A program made the translations under genes and the position numbers. A stretch of 64,000 nucleotides of DNA. It comes from Turritopsis dohrnii (taxonomy: Eukaryota; Cnidaria; Hydrozoa; Anthoathecata; Oceaniidae). Of this stretch, positions 11,019 to 23,805 are shown piece by piece. The stretch's first letter is position 1, and each line of letters starts with the position of its first letter. The notes below the pieces were generated by a model, which ran no database searches, was not told where the DNA came from, and worked only from the letters and a program-made list of their open reading frames with translations. The stretch is from assembly GCA_027922465.2 (NCBI GenBank), contig BQMF02000334.1:434001-498000 (forward strand), written 5' to 3'.

Positions 11019-14000
11019 AAGGTGCTGTTTTTTATAAAGCCCTGAGCATCGATTTGTCCGACATAAAACAAGTACTTTTGTAACAGATCCAAATAGTTAT
11101 TGCAGAATGCATTCTTTTTTCTTTCTATTGACCTTCAAAATTTAATTACTCCAATTTTCCAATTTGTCCGATGTTCCACATTTTCGTCATCTTCAAATTA
11201 TCAAGTTTTGCATCGATCCTATACATATCCTATATTTCACTAAATAATTTTCCTATTCTTTAGTAATATTTATAGTACAGGGGAAATTATAGTTGAAATA
11301 TGAGTAATACATTCAATATAACACTTATTTCAAAAGAACAAAGGTTGTTTAAAGGACATAATGTAGCAATTTTGGAAAAAATAATCTTTATGCAACTTTT
11401 CTATAGAATCATATGTTCAATCCCCGTTTTAAAACATACTATGGTCGTATTTTTTAGATTTTAGATTTTTTAATTTATGTGTTAATGAGAAAGCTTATCA
11501 AACTGAAACTAACGATTTGGCCATGAATGTGGTGAACAGACTACACATTACGTTGTTACAAGCGTTAATTGATTTTTAAGAAATTAATGATGTACTAGTT
11601 CTCTAGTTTCAGGTTGTCAAACAGAGGAGTCAGCCACTACTGTTCTAATTCAAAAGGTCTTAAAAGTCTGGTTGTTCACTTACTTATCATTGAATGGTCA
11701 AGCTGAGAAGAAGGGTTGAGAACAACTACAATTGAATAAAGTAGATAAACATAGTTTCTTTAAGTGAAATATCTTTACACAATTTCTTCGTATTCTTCGT
11801 CTTCCAATTCGCTTTGTGAGTATTGATATCTAAAATGAGCATGTGTACCTTTGAAATCAAAAGTTGTAGATCATACATAAAAAAAATGTAATCTTCAAAA
11901 GAAGGATTTCTGAGAGAAAACTTTGATCGATAGGAAAATAGTATCTTTTCGTTTTGCGGAGATCAGGAAGTCAAAATACGAATTTTTACAAACCTTTCTT
12001 CCTGATCGTCTCTATGTTCGAGAATTTTTGACAGGACAAGGTGAGCAGCTTCCATTTACAAAATGGCATTATACCAACTGTGATGAATTGTTCTGGTGTT
12101 TGTCCTTTTAAAGGGCTTTACACGTAAAGATTTTTGAAAAATTTTTATTTGGAGCAGGTGTTTTAATTGAAATTGCACACCAAAAATTCAAGTTTCAACG
12201 TCTCAACTCATTAATTATTCATGACCGCGTTGACTTCTTGATGTAAAAATTACATTTACAGTCTTGAAACACCAGTTAAATGGAAATTTTTTCCAGAATC
12301 TTCAAGTGTAAACCCCTTTTAAGTCGATTAGGAGAAATTGTTTCTATCAGTAATAGATTGATTTTATACTGGCGCTGGGGTGATGAAAACGTTTGGGTTA
12401 TTAAAAGCTTTACTTTAGGATATCACGGTAATGCTGTACTTAGGCAAACTTACACATTTGGTCAGGCTTTCGATTTGAATAAGATGAACACATTCTACTG
12501 AACATTTTGTGGTTTTTTCTTTGCTCATATTATAACAGAAGGTGGTGCATCGTATGGGAACTTATAAATTAAAGAAATGTTTTGCTGGCATTACAAGTTG
12601 AGCAGTAAAACTTGGTTCATTAAAACCTAAAATTGCATTTTTTTCTCACTCCGCTATCTCTACTTAAACTAAATCCTAAACCCTTAAATCTAAAAACACT
12701 CACCATTGGTTGCCTCGTCCTCCATGACTTTCCCGATCACTTTTTCCATCACATCTCTTGATGCGTGGCAACTTGTACACTTAAATAGACCTGAAAAAAG
12801 TATACACATTATCGCGTCACACATAATGTGAACACAAGGCATTTAGAATTGTCCATATGGGGTATTGCCGATGCATCCTCCAATGGTCTTTGTTAAAAGT
12901 AAATAGACTTAAATTTACGTCTAATAAGTTTCGATGCTCTTACTTCTGAAGCTGCTACTTTCTGCATCAATCATTAAAAAAAGTATCGCCAAAAAGAGAA
13001 ATGCCAGCAGAGTCTTCATCGTTTGATGGCCAAACTTGATTCAAACTTAGAAAAGGTTTGTAGCTTTGTATACACCTAGTAGATTTGTTGTAATACTCAC
13101 CAGCTATACAATGAACTTATATGATGGTAAAATAACTATATATATATAAATATGTATATCGACTCATTGTAATGCTTAATCAAAGAGAAAACCTCATCAT
13201 TAAAAAGTAACAATTGGCAATTAAAATTCAACGGAAGGTAGGCCGGGACATTAGACGGTTATTAGAGATTCAATTAAACAGAGGAAACTACGAGTACTGC
13301 AACATTTAGACAGCAATATCTAGGCGTAGTCACTTTTACTCCTTTCCTTTCCGACATCAAATCTTTAATAACTATAACCAATCAAGGAAACAGGAGAGCC
13401 GTTTCAATAATCATATGGAGTCCTAATGAACAACGGTTCAAAGATGGTTCTAAAATGGCGATACTATGCTTTTTCTTCGAACTTCTCAGAAAATTGTGAT
13501 GTCATTTGTTATCTTCAATGGAAGTTTCCGGAATTTCCATTTAAACAAAAATTCACAAACGTTTATGTAGTAGTATCAACCCAGTTGAAATAGTTTACAT
13601 TGTATACGAACACGATTTGTGCAAATACAGTGTCAAAATTGGTGATCATTACTCAGGTTTTCAAATAGACGGGAGAAATTAATGATAAATAAATACTTAG
13701 TCAATTGGAAACTTCCCTCTTTCTGTTCTAAAATGGTCAGGCGGTGCTACACATTTCCTTCACTCGTTTCAGCAAATTGCGTTTTTGTTTTGTGATCTTC
13801 AATGAATTTGAACTTCTGTTCAAAGGATATGTTTAAAACCACTTATAAATAAAAATTCAGATGATATGATTTTCTTCGTCGTTTCTAATATAAGAAAGAT
13901 ACGAAGTACATGATTAGTACATACAGTATCTTTCAAGAACTATACTTCAGTGAATTTTGTCAACTTTATAGATAATGAATTTTTTCCTATTTTTTTCGCT

Positions 14001-15641
14001 TACTGTTCATTTTTCTAAAAACATACATCTTCAAAAAGCTTAAAAAGGGGGCTTTATACTGATATAAAATTTATTTCTAGTAGACAAAAATTTATTGAAG
14101 CAACGTTTATAATTCTTGTTTCAATCGTTTGTTTGAAACACACTATTATTAATAACTTAAAGCGCTTGAAATAAAAGTGTTAGTCAATCTTGTGTTCCAT
14201 TGTTTCACTTATTTGAATATCAGTGTACAGTGTGCGCTCGGTATAAAACACCAATAACTTTTTGAATTTTACTATTTGTTTGTACCATTATAAACAAGAT
14301 ATTTGAGATTATCAAAACTAATAGTGGTTATTTAAAAATGATTGAAACCAGAAAAGATATCCAATTTTGTTGGAGTATAAGCTTTTAAAACGTAGCAAAT
14401 CGTATGTGAGGAGAAAAAAATTTTGATAAATTTTTAAAGAGCAAAACATTCTTTTATGGTATAAAAACTGATTAAAAAAAGCATAATAACATAAGTTGTA
14501 TTGAAAGTTTCTGTGGGCACGCTGTACCTCAATAAATGGGTCAATAATTGATGACCTCGTTTTAATTGTTCAACTATTTGGATAAAATGTTGAACCATAT
14601 TTATTTAACAGTTATTTTGATTTATTTACATTATCTATTATAATTACAAATTTAAGGATTATTGATAACTGTTGTTGCTATGTCTTTTCTGTATTGGTGA
14701 GAATATGTTTTGCTTAATAGGCAATTTTTGAATGAGTGGGTCATTAATTGAACAGTAACTAGAATTGGTTACTCATCCAATATATTAGAAATCCAAAATC
14801 TGCAAAAGTACTCACAAAAATCGTCTAATATTTGGTTCCATGCCTATTGTGTTACAAGTTAGATGACAAAGTTGGAAAATGAAAATGGCACGCCTGAATA
14901 TGCTCACAAATTCATTTTGCTTGATATTATATATGTTGAATTTTATATTAAGGTACAGCACAGATGGCCAAGTTTGGTCAGTATCCTCATGAGGAACCGG
15001 TATCAGATCAGCCTTATTCATTGGCTAGACTCTCATTAAGAATTATGGTAACTGTGTTAATACAGGATAATCGATTTTTAGCAAAACATCCAATCAGGTC
15101 ATCAAGGTATTGCAAAAACCGTTTTCAACCGAAGAATATCTTTCAAGGTTTTGCTATTTAAAATAAAACATTTTTGAAATAATTAAGACATAAAGACAGT
15201 AACGAAACTGTTCTCATGTAATCTACATACTACGAGTGACAAAAGTTATGGGACTTAAAAACTTAGAACTATAAAACCAAGATTAAGTTCCTTTAGACCA
15301 ACTTTTTACTGCTTGCTACCGTAGAAGTATAAAAAACACCTAAATTCTATGATTTTATTCAAAAAAATATTTCGTCAGTTTATTGGAATTTTATCTTTAT
15401 AACATTGGATGTTTCTTGTGAAATCAATTTTAAAATTCTGTTTGCCTATGACATCTTCAAGACTTTGACCCATGAAACTTTGAGAATTCAATGACTTGAA
15501 AGTTGTGTTTCTTCATTGATATTTTCAGGCGTGGTCTTTCCTTCGAAGTTTTAAATAAGTTGTGTTTATTAAGTCAATTTTAGTAATTTTCCTTGTTTCC
15601 ACAACAATAACATGAAATAATTGACTAGCAAATAGTGTTTA
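11019..15641. repeat. Tandem segmental duplication, copy A
   Basis: Collinear with 17,507-21,522 in the same orientation; nearly every part can be aligned. Copy A has about 250 bp (11,290-11,550) that copy B lacks, and another difference near 14,330-14,640. The right edge is sharp: both copies share AATAGTGTTTA and then diverge at 15,641 and 21,522. It contains a secreted-peptide gene at 11,726-13,019. A segment at 11,880-12,115 is well conserved between copies and open on more than one strand, but no model is favoured. Two further conserved islands, 14,700-14,830 and 14,960-15,030, also have no clear reading. Confidence 0.9.
11726..13019 (-). CDS. Small secreted cysteine-containing peptide (copy A)
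   Basis: Three exons on the minus strand: 13,019-12,944, 12,790-12,704 and 11,829-11,726, all with GT-AG introns in phase 1. The predicted product is 88 residues. Exon 1 encodes MKTLLAFLFLAILFLMIDA, a clear signal peptide, then Glu-Ser-Ser-Ser. Exon 2 encodes a CTSCH motif followed by an amphipathic, charged helix (MEKVIGKVMEDEATN). Exon 3 gives a Lys-rich tail with one Cys. The exon lengths (76, 87, 104 nt) are identical in copy B, which supports the model. A GTATACAAAG TATA-like site lies at 13,062-13,072, about 45 bp above the ATG. The third exon is also open in a second frame (18 codons, acidic), so its reading is less certain than exons 1 and 2. Likely secreted; function unknown. Confidence 0.65.
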
Positions 15642-16026
15642 CCTAAGTAATTTGTTGCATTCTTTTATTTCATGAATGTTGTAAAACCATATATTTCCCG
15701 AATGATGTCGTTTTGAATCGGTACCCAGTGGACAACTTTGTTAAAAAATCACTGCAAACCAGTACATTTCCATAGAAATATACTCACAACTTTAATAAAA
15801 AAGCTCTTCGTCGCAGATATTTTTTTAGCGATTTTGACAATTGGTTTCAGAAGTCCTTCCTAAAAAACTGATATATAAAAGAAGAAAAGAAAAAGAAAAG
15901 TCCGTTTCAGCCTCAAATTATGTTAACATTATGTTTAGTTTGTGACTGCAGTAGACTCTCTCCTCGAACCTCGAAAGGGAAAACAAAATCTTTTGAACTG
16001 TGGAGAGTTGAAGTTATAGAGAATGA
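15642..16026. other. Spacer between tandem copies, left part
   Basis: Not duplicated in copy B. I see no gene. The Helitron-like fragment begins at its right edge. Confidence 0.4.
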
Positions 16027-16620
16027 CTAGTAACCCGCGTAAAAATTATAACGATTTAAAAATTCTATATTTATTCTATATTTATTTAGAATTTTTAAAT
16101 CGTTGTTATTTATTATAATGAGACACGGCAAATTTATTACAATCGCCGTGTAAAAATGTTTTACAGGTTTTAATCGATGTAAGCTGAACAGAGAGAAAGG
16201 CTTAGTATAATGAATTTAAGTATGATAAAGTTCCTCATTTGTTTGGAATGTAGAATGTCTAGAATGTAGTATCCTCTGTAAAAAAGTTTTTGCGGGTTTT
16301 AATTCTGAAGGTGATGTCTCAAAAATGGTGTCGAAAAACTAAATGACAGTATAACGAACAGAAAGGGTATCAGTGCTGTAAGTACTTTACACTTTAAATA
16401 TAGGAGCGCAGAACAGTCATTTTACTTGGAAGATCTTAAACCCATCAAAAATAAAAATACGCCCATGCGGCGTCGCTCGCCACCCACGTTCAGCATGCGT
16501 CCAGTTCACGAGAAATAAATTGAAGAATTGGCAATGATAAGTTTGCCCATGTTGTAGAGAGTTGAATATAACTGTAAAAATGTTTTTACCAGGTTTAGTC
16601 AATGTGAGTTGAACCGAGAG
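16027..16620 (-). mobile_element. Helitron-like fragment, reverse orientation
   Basis: Read on the minus strand the segment ends in ACGCGGGTTACTAG at 16,027-16,040, matching the 3' ends at 3667 and 4221. Internal stretches match the first cluster in reverse: 16,153-16,215 corresponds to 3590-3655 (GTAAGCTGAACAGAGAGAAAGGCTTAGTATAATG region), and 16,455-16,505 corresponds to 1440-1490. Repeated hairpin words of the form GTAAAAANNTTTTAC occur at about 16,155, 16,277 and 16,574. No coding sequence is left. The 5' end could not be set. Confidence 0.5.
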
Positions 16621-17506
16621 AAAGGATTAATCAATTAAATTTCCCCTGGAGACATAAAAGAATCAAACATCAAAATAATTATAAAAATTGGAACCTCGAA
16701 ATTCTCGATATTCCCTCCTTTTTGATCAAAACCATGTTCTTCATACACAGAAGATAAAATGAAGAACACTTGCAAAACTATTTACCAACTATTTACCGAA
16801 TGAAAATGTTTACGCTGGAGCCGCGAATTATAACCAAACATCGCAACACATAAAATGCCCTACTATTGACCGAAAACTACTTTTTGATACAGAGAAAATG
16901 CATTAAAAATTTAATTACATTTTTCCAAGGCATTTTCCTTCATTTTTCAAAAACCACTTTTTCATTTTTCACAAAAATATCCTAGCCGAAAGAACTTGAA
17001 AGTGGCTTTCCATTGATGTAAAAATTATTTTGAAATTCGGTATATTCATTTAAAAAAACAGCTTTAAATTTTCCGTTTCCACCACTATGAAACACACTGT
17101 ATAATAAGAATACTTAATTTATGATACCCAACACACAGTGCTTAGATAGCAATTTCTATTGGAAGTAATCATTTTTGGTGCATTGCATAAAGAAACAATG
17201 ATCAATTGACAGTCACGGAAGTTTTAACACGTAAAATTATACCTGTGAGACAGCAGATAATGACAGGATGTAACGTGCTAATTAGATGTTGTTACGTAGT
17301 AGCTTATGACTGACAGATGACGTGAATGATGTATCTCCATGTGTAAATGGGCCTGTTATAAAAGTTTTACGTTTTGTCCATCCGACACAATAACTGTTTG
17401 TTTTAATACTTTTTGACTATCATCCTTGTAGAAATCATGTTTTGGAATTTTGTAAATTCTATTCTAGTATACTTTCGAAGAACAGTTGCTTGATGTTGTA
17501 TCGTAA
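16621..17506. other. Spacer between tandem copies, right part
   Basis: No coding region recognised on either strand. A short stretch near 16,970-17,100 resembles 55,310-55,420 (words TGGCTTTCCATT, TTATTTTGAAATT, ATGAAACACACTGT), indicating one more old dispersed repeat. Confidence 0.4.
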
Positions 17507-20500
17507 ACGTGCTGTTTTTTATACAGCCCTAAGTATCGATTTGTCCGTCCGACATAAAACAAGTGCTTTTGTAACAGACCCAAACAGTTATTGCAGAATG
17601 CATTCTTTTTTTCCATTGAACTTCAAAATTTACTTAATACAATTTTCCAATTTGTCCGATGTTCCACATTTCCGTCATTTTCAAATTGTCAAGTTTGGAC
17701 TCGATTCTATACATTTCACATTTCACTAAATACATTTCCTATTGCTTAGTAATATTTATAGTGCAGGGGAAATTATATTACGTTGTTACAAGCGTGAATT
17801 GATTTTTAAGAAATTAATGATGTACTAGTTCACTAGTTTCAGGTTGTCAAACAGAGGAGTCAGCCATTACTGCTTTAATCCAAAGGTCTTAAAAGTCTGG
17901 TTGTTGACTTTTTTATCATTGAACGGTCAACCAGAGAAGAAGGGTTGAGAACAACTACATTTGAGTAGAGTAGATAAACATATTTTCTTTAAGTGAAATA
18001 TCTTTACACAATTTCTTCGTATTCTTCGTTTTCCAATTCGCTTTGTGAGTATTGATATCTGAAATGAGCAAGTGTACCTTTGAAATCAAAAGTTGTAGAT
18101 GATACATCAAAAAAATTTTGTAATCTTCAAATGAAGGATTTCTGAGAGAAAACTTTGATCGATAGGAAAATAGTATCTTTTCGTTTTGCGGAGATCGGGA
18201 AGAGAAAATCGGAATTTGTACAAACCTGTCTTCCTGATCGTCTCTCTGTTCGAGAATTTTTGACAGGACAAGGTGAGCAGCTTCTATTTACGAAATAGCA
18301 TTATACATACTGTGATGAATTGTTCAGGTGTTTGTCATTAATGATTTAAAGGGGTTTACTCGTAAAGATTTTTGAAAAATGTTTCTTTCAAGCAGCTGTT
18401 TTAATTGCTTTAAATTAAAATTGTACAACAAAAATTCAAGTTTCAACGTCTCAACTCATTAATTATTCATGACCACGTTGACTTCTTGATGTACAATTTA
18501 AATTTAAAGCCTTAAAACACCAGCTTAAAAGAAATTTTTTTCCAGAATCTTTACGTGTAAACTCCCTTTAAATGATTTAGGAGAAATGCTCTCCACCAGC
18601 AATTGATTGACTTCATTTTGCCTCCAATACTAGCGCTGGGGTGATGAAAACGTTTGGGTCATTAAAATCTTTACTTTAGGATATCACGGTAACGGTAAAC
18701 ATTGGCAATCTGATACTTTTGGTCAGGTTTTCGATTTGAATGAGATGAATACATTCTACTGAACATTCTGTGGTTTTATTTGTGGTCATATCATAACAGA
18801 GTCCAGAGCATCGTATGGGAAATTAGAAATTAAAGTAATGTTTTGCTGGCATTACAAGTTGAACAGTAAAGGTTCGTTTATTAAAACCTAAAAGTACAAT
18901 TTTTTCTCAATCCGCTATCTCTACTTCAAATAAATCCAAAAACCATAAGTCTAAAAATACTCACCATTGGCTTCCTCGTCCTCCAAGACTTTCCCGATCA
19001 CTTTTTCCATCTGATCTCTTGAAGGGTGGCAACCTCTACACCTTTGTTGTCCTGAAAAAAACATACACATTATCGCGTCACACACTATGTGAGTACAACG
19101 TATATACAACTGTCCATATTGGGTTTTGCCGATGCATATTCAATTATAAAAATGAAAAAACTCCAACCGTCTTTGTTAAAAGTAAATAGACCTAAATTTA
19201 CGTCTAATAAGTTTCGATACTCTTACTTCTGCCGCTGCTGCTTTCATCATCAATCATTAAACAAAATATCGCCAAAAAGAGAAATGTCAGCAGAGTTTTT
19301 ATGGTTTGATTGTCAATCTTGATTCAAACTTAGAAAAGTTTTGTAGCTTTGTATACACCTAGCAGGTTTGTCGTAAGAACTATATATATATCTATAAAAT
19401 ATGTATGTCGATTCATTGTAATGTTTAATTAAAGACAAAACCAAATCATTAAAAAGTAACAATTGGCAATTAAAATTCAACGAAAGGTAGTAAGATAATA
19501 GGGATTCAATTACACAGAGGAAACTACTAATACAAGAACATTTAGTCACCAGCCTCTAGGCATACTCACTTTTACTCGTTCCGCCTCCGATATCAGTGCT
19601 TATATAACTATAACCAATAAAGGAAACAGAGGAGCCGTTACAACGTTCATATAGAGTCCTAATGAACAATGGTTCAAAGATGGTTCTAAAATGGCGATAA
19701 TATGATTTTCTTCGCACGTCTAAGCAGACTGTGATGTATTTTGTTATTTTCAATGGAAGTTTCCGGAAGTTCCATTTAGAGAAAAATTCACAAAAGTGTG
19801 CATAGTAGTATTAACCCAGTTGAAACAGTTTACTCTGTATGCAAACACGATTTGCGCCAATACAGTGTCAAAATTGGTGATTATTATTCAGGTTTTCAAA
19901 TAGACGGGAGAAATGAATGATAAAGGAATATATTTACTCACCTGGAAATTTCCCTCTTTCTGTTCTAAAATGGTCAGGCGGTGCTATACATTTCCTTCAC
20001 TCGTTTCAGCAGATTGCGTTTCTGTTTTGTGATCTTCAATGAACTTTTCCGGAACTTCTGTTCAAACACTATGTTTAAAACAACGTATAAATAAAAATTC
20101 AGATGATATGATTTTCTTCGTCATTTCTAATATAAGAAAAATACGAAGTACATGATTAGTACATACAGTATCTTTCAAGAACTATACTTCAGGCAATTTT
20201 GGCCACATTGAAGACAATGAATGTCTTCCTAGTTTTTTTCGCTTACTGTTCATTTTTCTAAAAATATACATCTTCAAAAAGCTTAAAAAGAGGGCTTTAT
20301 CCTGATATAAAATTTATTTCTAGTAGACAAAAATTTATTGAAGCAACAGTTATAATTCTTGTTTCTATCGTTTTTTTGAAACACACTATTGTTAATATCT
20401 TTACGGTTGAAATAAAAGTGTTAGTCAATCTTGTGTTCCATTGTTTCACTTATTTGAATATCAGTGTACAGTGTGCGCTCGGTATAAAACACCAATAACT

Positions 20501-21522
20501 TTTGGAATTTTACAATATAATACTATTATTTTGTACCATTATAAACAAGATATTTGAGATTATCAAAACTAAAAGCGCTTATTGATAACTAATAACTGTT
20601 GTTACTATGCCTTTACTGTATTGGTATATGTTTTGCTTAATAGGCATTTTGCTTAATAGGCCATTTTTGAATGAGTGGGTCATTAATTGTACATTAGCTA
20701 GAATTGGTTACTCATCCAATATATTAGCAACACCAAAATCTGCAAAGGTATGCGCAAAAAAAATTCTAAAACTTGATTCCATGCCTATTTTAGTATAAGT
20801 TAGATGACAAAGTTGGAAAATGAAAATGGCACGCCTCAGTATGCTCACAAATTCATTTTGCTTGATATTATATATGTTGAATTGTAAAAAAAAAGTAGAA
20901 CACAGATGGTCAAGTTTGGTCAGTATCCTTATGGGCAACCGGTATCTGACCAGGTTTATTCATTGGCTAGACTCTCATTAAGAAGCATGGCAACTGTAAG
21001 TGACGCTAACTGTGTCAACACAGGATAATGAATTTTTAGCAAAACATTGAATCAGGTCATCAAGTTTTTCGAAGAACTATTTTCAATTATGTTGTCATGT
21101 AATCTACACACTACGAGTGATAAAAATTATGGGACTTAAAAGCTTTGAACTAAAAAATCCAGATTAAGTTCCTTTAGACCAAATTTTACTGCTTGCTACC
21201 ATAGAACTATAAAAAGAACACCAAAATTTTATGATTCTTATCAAAAAAATATTTCGTCAGTTTATTGAAACTTTGTTTTTCTAAAATTGTATGTTTCTTG
21301 TGAAATCAATTTTAAAATTCTATTTGCTTATGACATCTTCAAGACTTTGACCCATGAAACTTTCAGACTTCAATGACTGGAAAGGTGTGTTTCTTTATGC
21401 ATACTTACAGGCGTGGTCTTCCCTTCGAAGTTTTAACAAGTTGTGTTTATTAAGTTGATTTTAGTAATTTTCCTTTTTTCCACAGCAATAATATCAAATA
21501 ATTGACTCGCAAATAGTGTTTA
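17507..21522. repeat. Tandem segmental duplication, copy B
   Basis: Second copy of 11,019-15,641. Synteny runs unbroken from CGTGCTGTTTTTTATA (17,508) to AATAGTGTTTA (21,522). It carries a paralogous secreted-peptide gene whose start codon is changed. The distance between equivalent points is about 6.2 kb, including the 1.9-kb unduplicated spacer. Confidence 0.9.
17955..19302 (-). pseudogene. Secreted-peptide gene copy B, start codon lost
   Basis: Same three-exon layout as copy A: 19,302-19,227, 19,051-18,965 and 18,058-17,955, with identical exon lengths and intact GT-AG sites. The frame is open throughout, but the initiator ATG of copy A reads ATA here, and the next in-frame ATG lies 15 codons in, inside the hydrophobic signal core. 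The core peptide keeps a CRGCH motif and the helix MEKVIGKVLEDEEAN. Most differences between the copies in exon 2 leave the Cys positions and helix intact, suggesting that selection acted until recently. It could still be expressed from a non-ATG start; otherwise it is a young pseudogene. Confidence 0.6.
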
Positions 21523-22194
21523 ATAGCTATTTTAAGGCTCAAAGAGAGAAACTGCCCAAATAAAAAGATGAGTTTGGCAAAATACCTTAAGTGAAGAAAT
21601 TTTGGTGCACAGTCAATTCGATTTATTTGGCCCAGGTTTGATTTTGCGCAGCCAAGATTATTTTAAATTTTACGCAATTTGGACTTCTTGGTCAAAATTT
21701 ACACTGATTTTAAACAATTTTTATGTTTTTCGAAGAAAAGATTTATATATTTGGCACAGCTCACTGTAAATTTGGTGCAGTTTTATTGAACTATATATGT
21801 CTATATGAAGACAAAGAGAAAAAATTCAGTTTTAAATTTTTATATTCCTTAAATGCTGAACAGAAGATAACTTAACAAAATGATTAGAAAAAAAACTAAG
21901 CAAAGCTGCACGGACACAAACCTTTATAAACTTTAAATAAAACAACAACAAAGCAAAACAAAATATGAAGCAAAAATAAACAATGTATACTGCATTAACA
22001 GAAAAATAATAATAACAAAACATACTGTATCTGTCAAAGCTGTAAAGTAAACTAGTGATTCGAAGTTTCTTTAAGCATAAAACAACTGTAAAACCTATAT
22101 ATATAAAAACTCCACAGTAAAGATGAGATTCATTATTTCAATTTCAGATGGAAGGTCTGTAAATATTAAATATTTGTCTTATAAAATATTTTTG
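21523..22194. other. No gene recognised
   Basis: AT-rich stretch to the right of the tandem block. Phrases such as TTTGGCACAG, TTTGGTGCAG and TTTGGCCCAGG recur between 21,540 and 21,780, hinting at a degenerate short repeat. Nothing else can be supported. Confidence 0.35.
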
Positions 22195-22625
22195 GAAATT
22201 AGAAGGGCGCTTATTAGAGAGAGGCGCTAATTGGAGAGGAGCGCTTACAAAATAAAAATTTTGAAATGGTCATCCTAGCTGTGAACGAGGCATTTCTTTT
22301 TATCATAAAAGAATACTAACAACTGTATTTTTTATGGCAACAAAATAAGATTTTGTACTTATAACTTACATTTAGACATGACAAAAATATAGTCTTCCGT
22401 TTCTGTTACAGAATTTTCACTTTTTGTTCAAAGTTCTAATTACCGTCCGGGTGCTTATTAATTTCTGAGTTAATGTTAAGTCACTCTAATAAGCACCCGG
22501 GGGCTTATTGCAGAGGGGCGCTTATAAAACTATTTTTGACTAGAGGGTGGGGGCGGGAGCTTATTAAAGAGGGACGCTCATTGGAGATGGGCGCTAATTA
22601 GAGAGAATACGGTATTTAATTTTTT
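22195..22625. repeat. GC-rich GGCGCTTATTAGAGA repeat modules
   Basis: Two modules, 22,203-22,252 and 22,485-22,612, are built of variants of GGCGCTTATTAGAGAG and GGCGCTAATTGGAGA. They flank a 230-bp AT-rich core that includes TAAGCACCCGG words in opposite orientation (22,445-22,500). The second module ends in AGAGAATACGGTA. The structure looks like the subterminal repeats of a non-autonomous DNA transposon, but I could not fix TIRs or a target duplication. Confidence 0.5.
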
Positions 22626-23139
22626 GTAAATCATATCCCCATTTTCTACAACAAAATCAACATCTGTAGACTCCCATGTTCCCAAATTTTTGACTACAGA
22701 AAACCCAATAGGAAAAAGTGCAGAACACGTACATAGCTTCCCAGCAGTTGATCCAAAACGTTCAAAATTGCCTTAATGCAACAGACCCTGTGTTACTTTA
22801 GAAAACAACATATATATTTGATACTGTGTAAAAACTGTTAGAATGTGTAGCGATATTAGAAGGACAAGATAGCAAAAGTATTGTTAAAATAGTTTTAACA
22901 CTCAAGGAACGTCTAGTTCTATGTAACAGTTTTCTCGTTTTGTATTCGAATTCGAAATCGTAATCGTAATCACAAGTTATGGTTTTTTCATGTAGTTGTT
23001 TGTTTTTCTCGTGGTTTTTGGATTTTTCTTGTGGTTTTTCGTAGTTTTTCATATTGTTGTTTATTTTCTCGTTTTATTACTAGACAATCAATTTTTTTAC
23101 TTAAAACTGCAGCGTACTCTATAATATGCTTTGGATTTT
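22626..23139. other. No gene recognised
   Basis: Between 22,985 and 23,060 the sequence is a degenerate tandem array of the words TCGTGGTTTTT and TTTTTC. No coding region can be supported. Confidence 0.35.
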
Positions 23140-23235
23140 GGCTGTGTTCTCTTGGCTTAACTGAGTTTTGGCTTAGCTTGGCTGAGTTTTGGCTTGGTTT
23201 GGCTGAGTTTTGATTCGGCTTGGCTTGGCTGAGTT
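23140..23235 (+). repeat. Minisatellite TTGGCTGAGTTTTGGC
   Basis: About four imperfect units of 24-27 bp built from GGCTTGGCTGAGTTTT. Period and sequence are visible by eye. Confidence 0.7.
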
Positions 23236-23805
23236 TCTTTTAATGTTTTTTTTCTGATGCTTTTTAATTTCTGTCGCTTTAACTCTCTCTTTTTCAATAT
23301 TTACAGTGCTGTACAATTTTTTATCTTTATTTCTAAATCTCTATACTTCCGTAATTCTATAAATCTTTATCGCCGTATTTCTGACAAAGTGTAAAAGTAA
23401 TGGTGGAGAATAAGATTAGATACAATAATTACAGTTGTTTCGACTTCACTTTATAACATTCATAATTTGATTCCCACTGGTTTTCAACGATCCAAATGCC
23501 AGTACGCCGGAATTTTAAGAAAACAATGTACGTATAATTTACAGACCAAACATTTTGGGAATTTGGAAGAAAAAAGTACCACATATTCTTCATATTTAAA
23601 GTAAATGAATACGAAAGAATTTAACATATTTATATAAAAAATACATATATTTGTTATAAATGAAAATACTACTCACAAGAAAAAAAACTTTAAGTCCTTA
23701 AAATACATACTGTCAGCTCTACTTTTTGCCAAAATTTCGACTCGCCTCGCGCCACCACAGCCGTAATTAAACAGTTCTCGGCTTTGCCGTGACCTGAAAA
23801 AGAAA

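Noticed and set aside
12280..12501. 73-codon plus-strand frame in copy A
   Set aside because: The corresponding sequence in copy B has indels and stops, and it has no domain or signal peptide.
14964..15161. Plus-strand frame MAKFGQYPHEEPVSD... conserved in part in copy B
   Set aside because: Conservation follows from the recent duplication; the copies differ in frame after about 35 codons and no exon structure is convincing.
16384..16620. 61-codon minus-strand frame as a gene
   Set aside because: It lies wholly within the reverse Helitron-like fragment and is not conserved in the related copy at 1.4 kb.
20708..20938. Minus-strand frame with ADFGVAN resembling a protein-kinase DFG motif
   Set aside because: No other kinase motif is near, the paralogous site in copy A (14.8 kb) does not keep it, and the frame is short.
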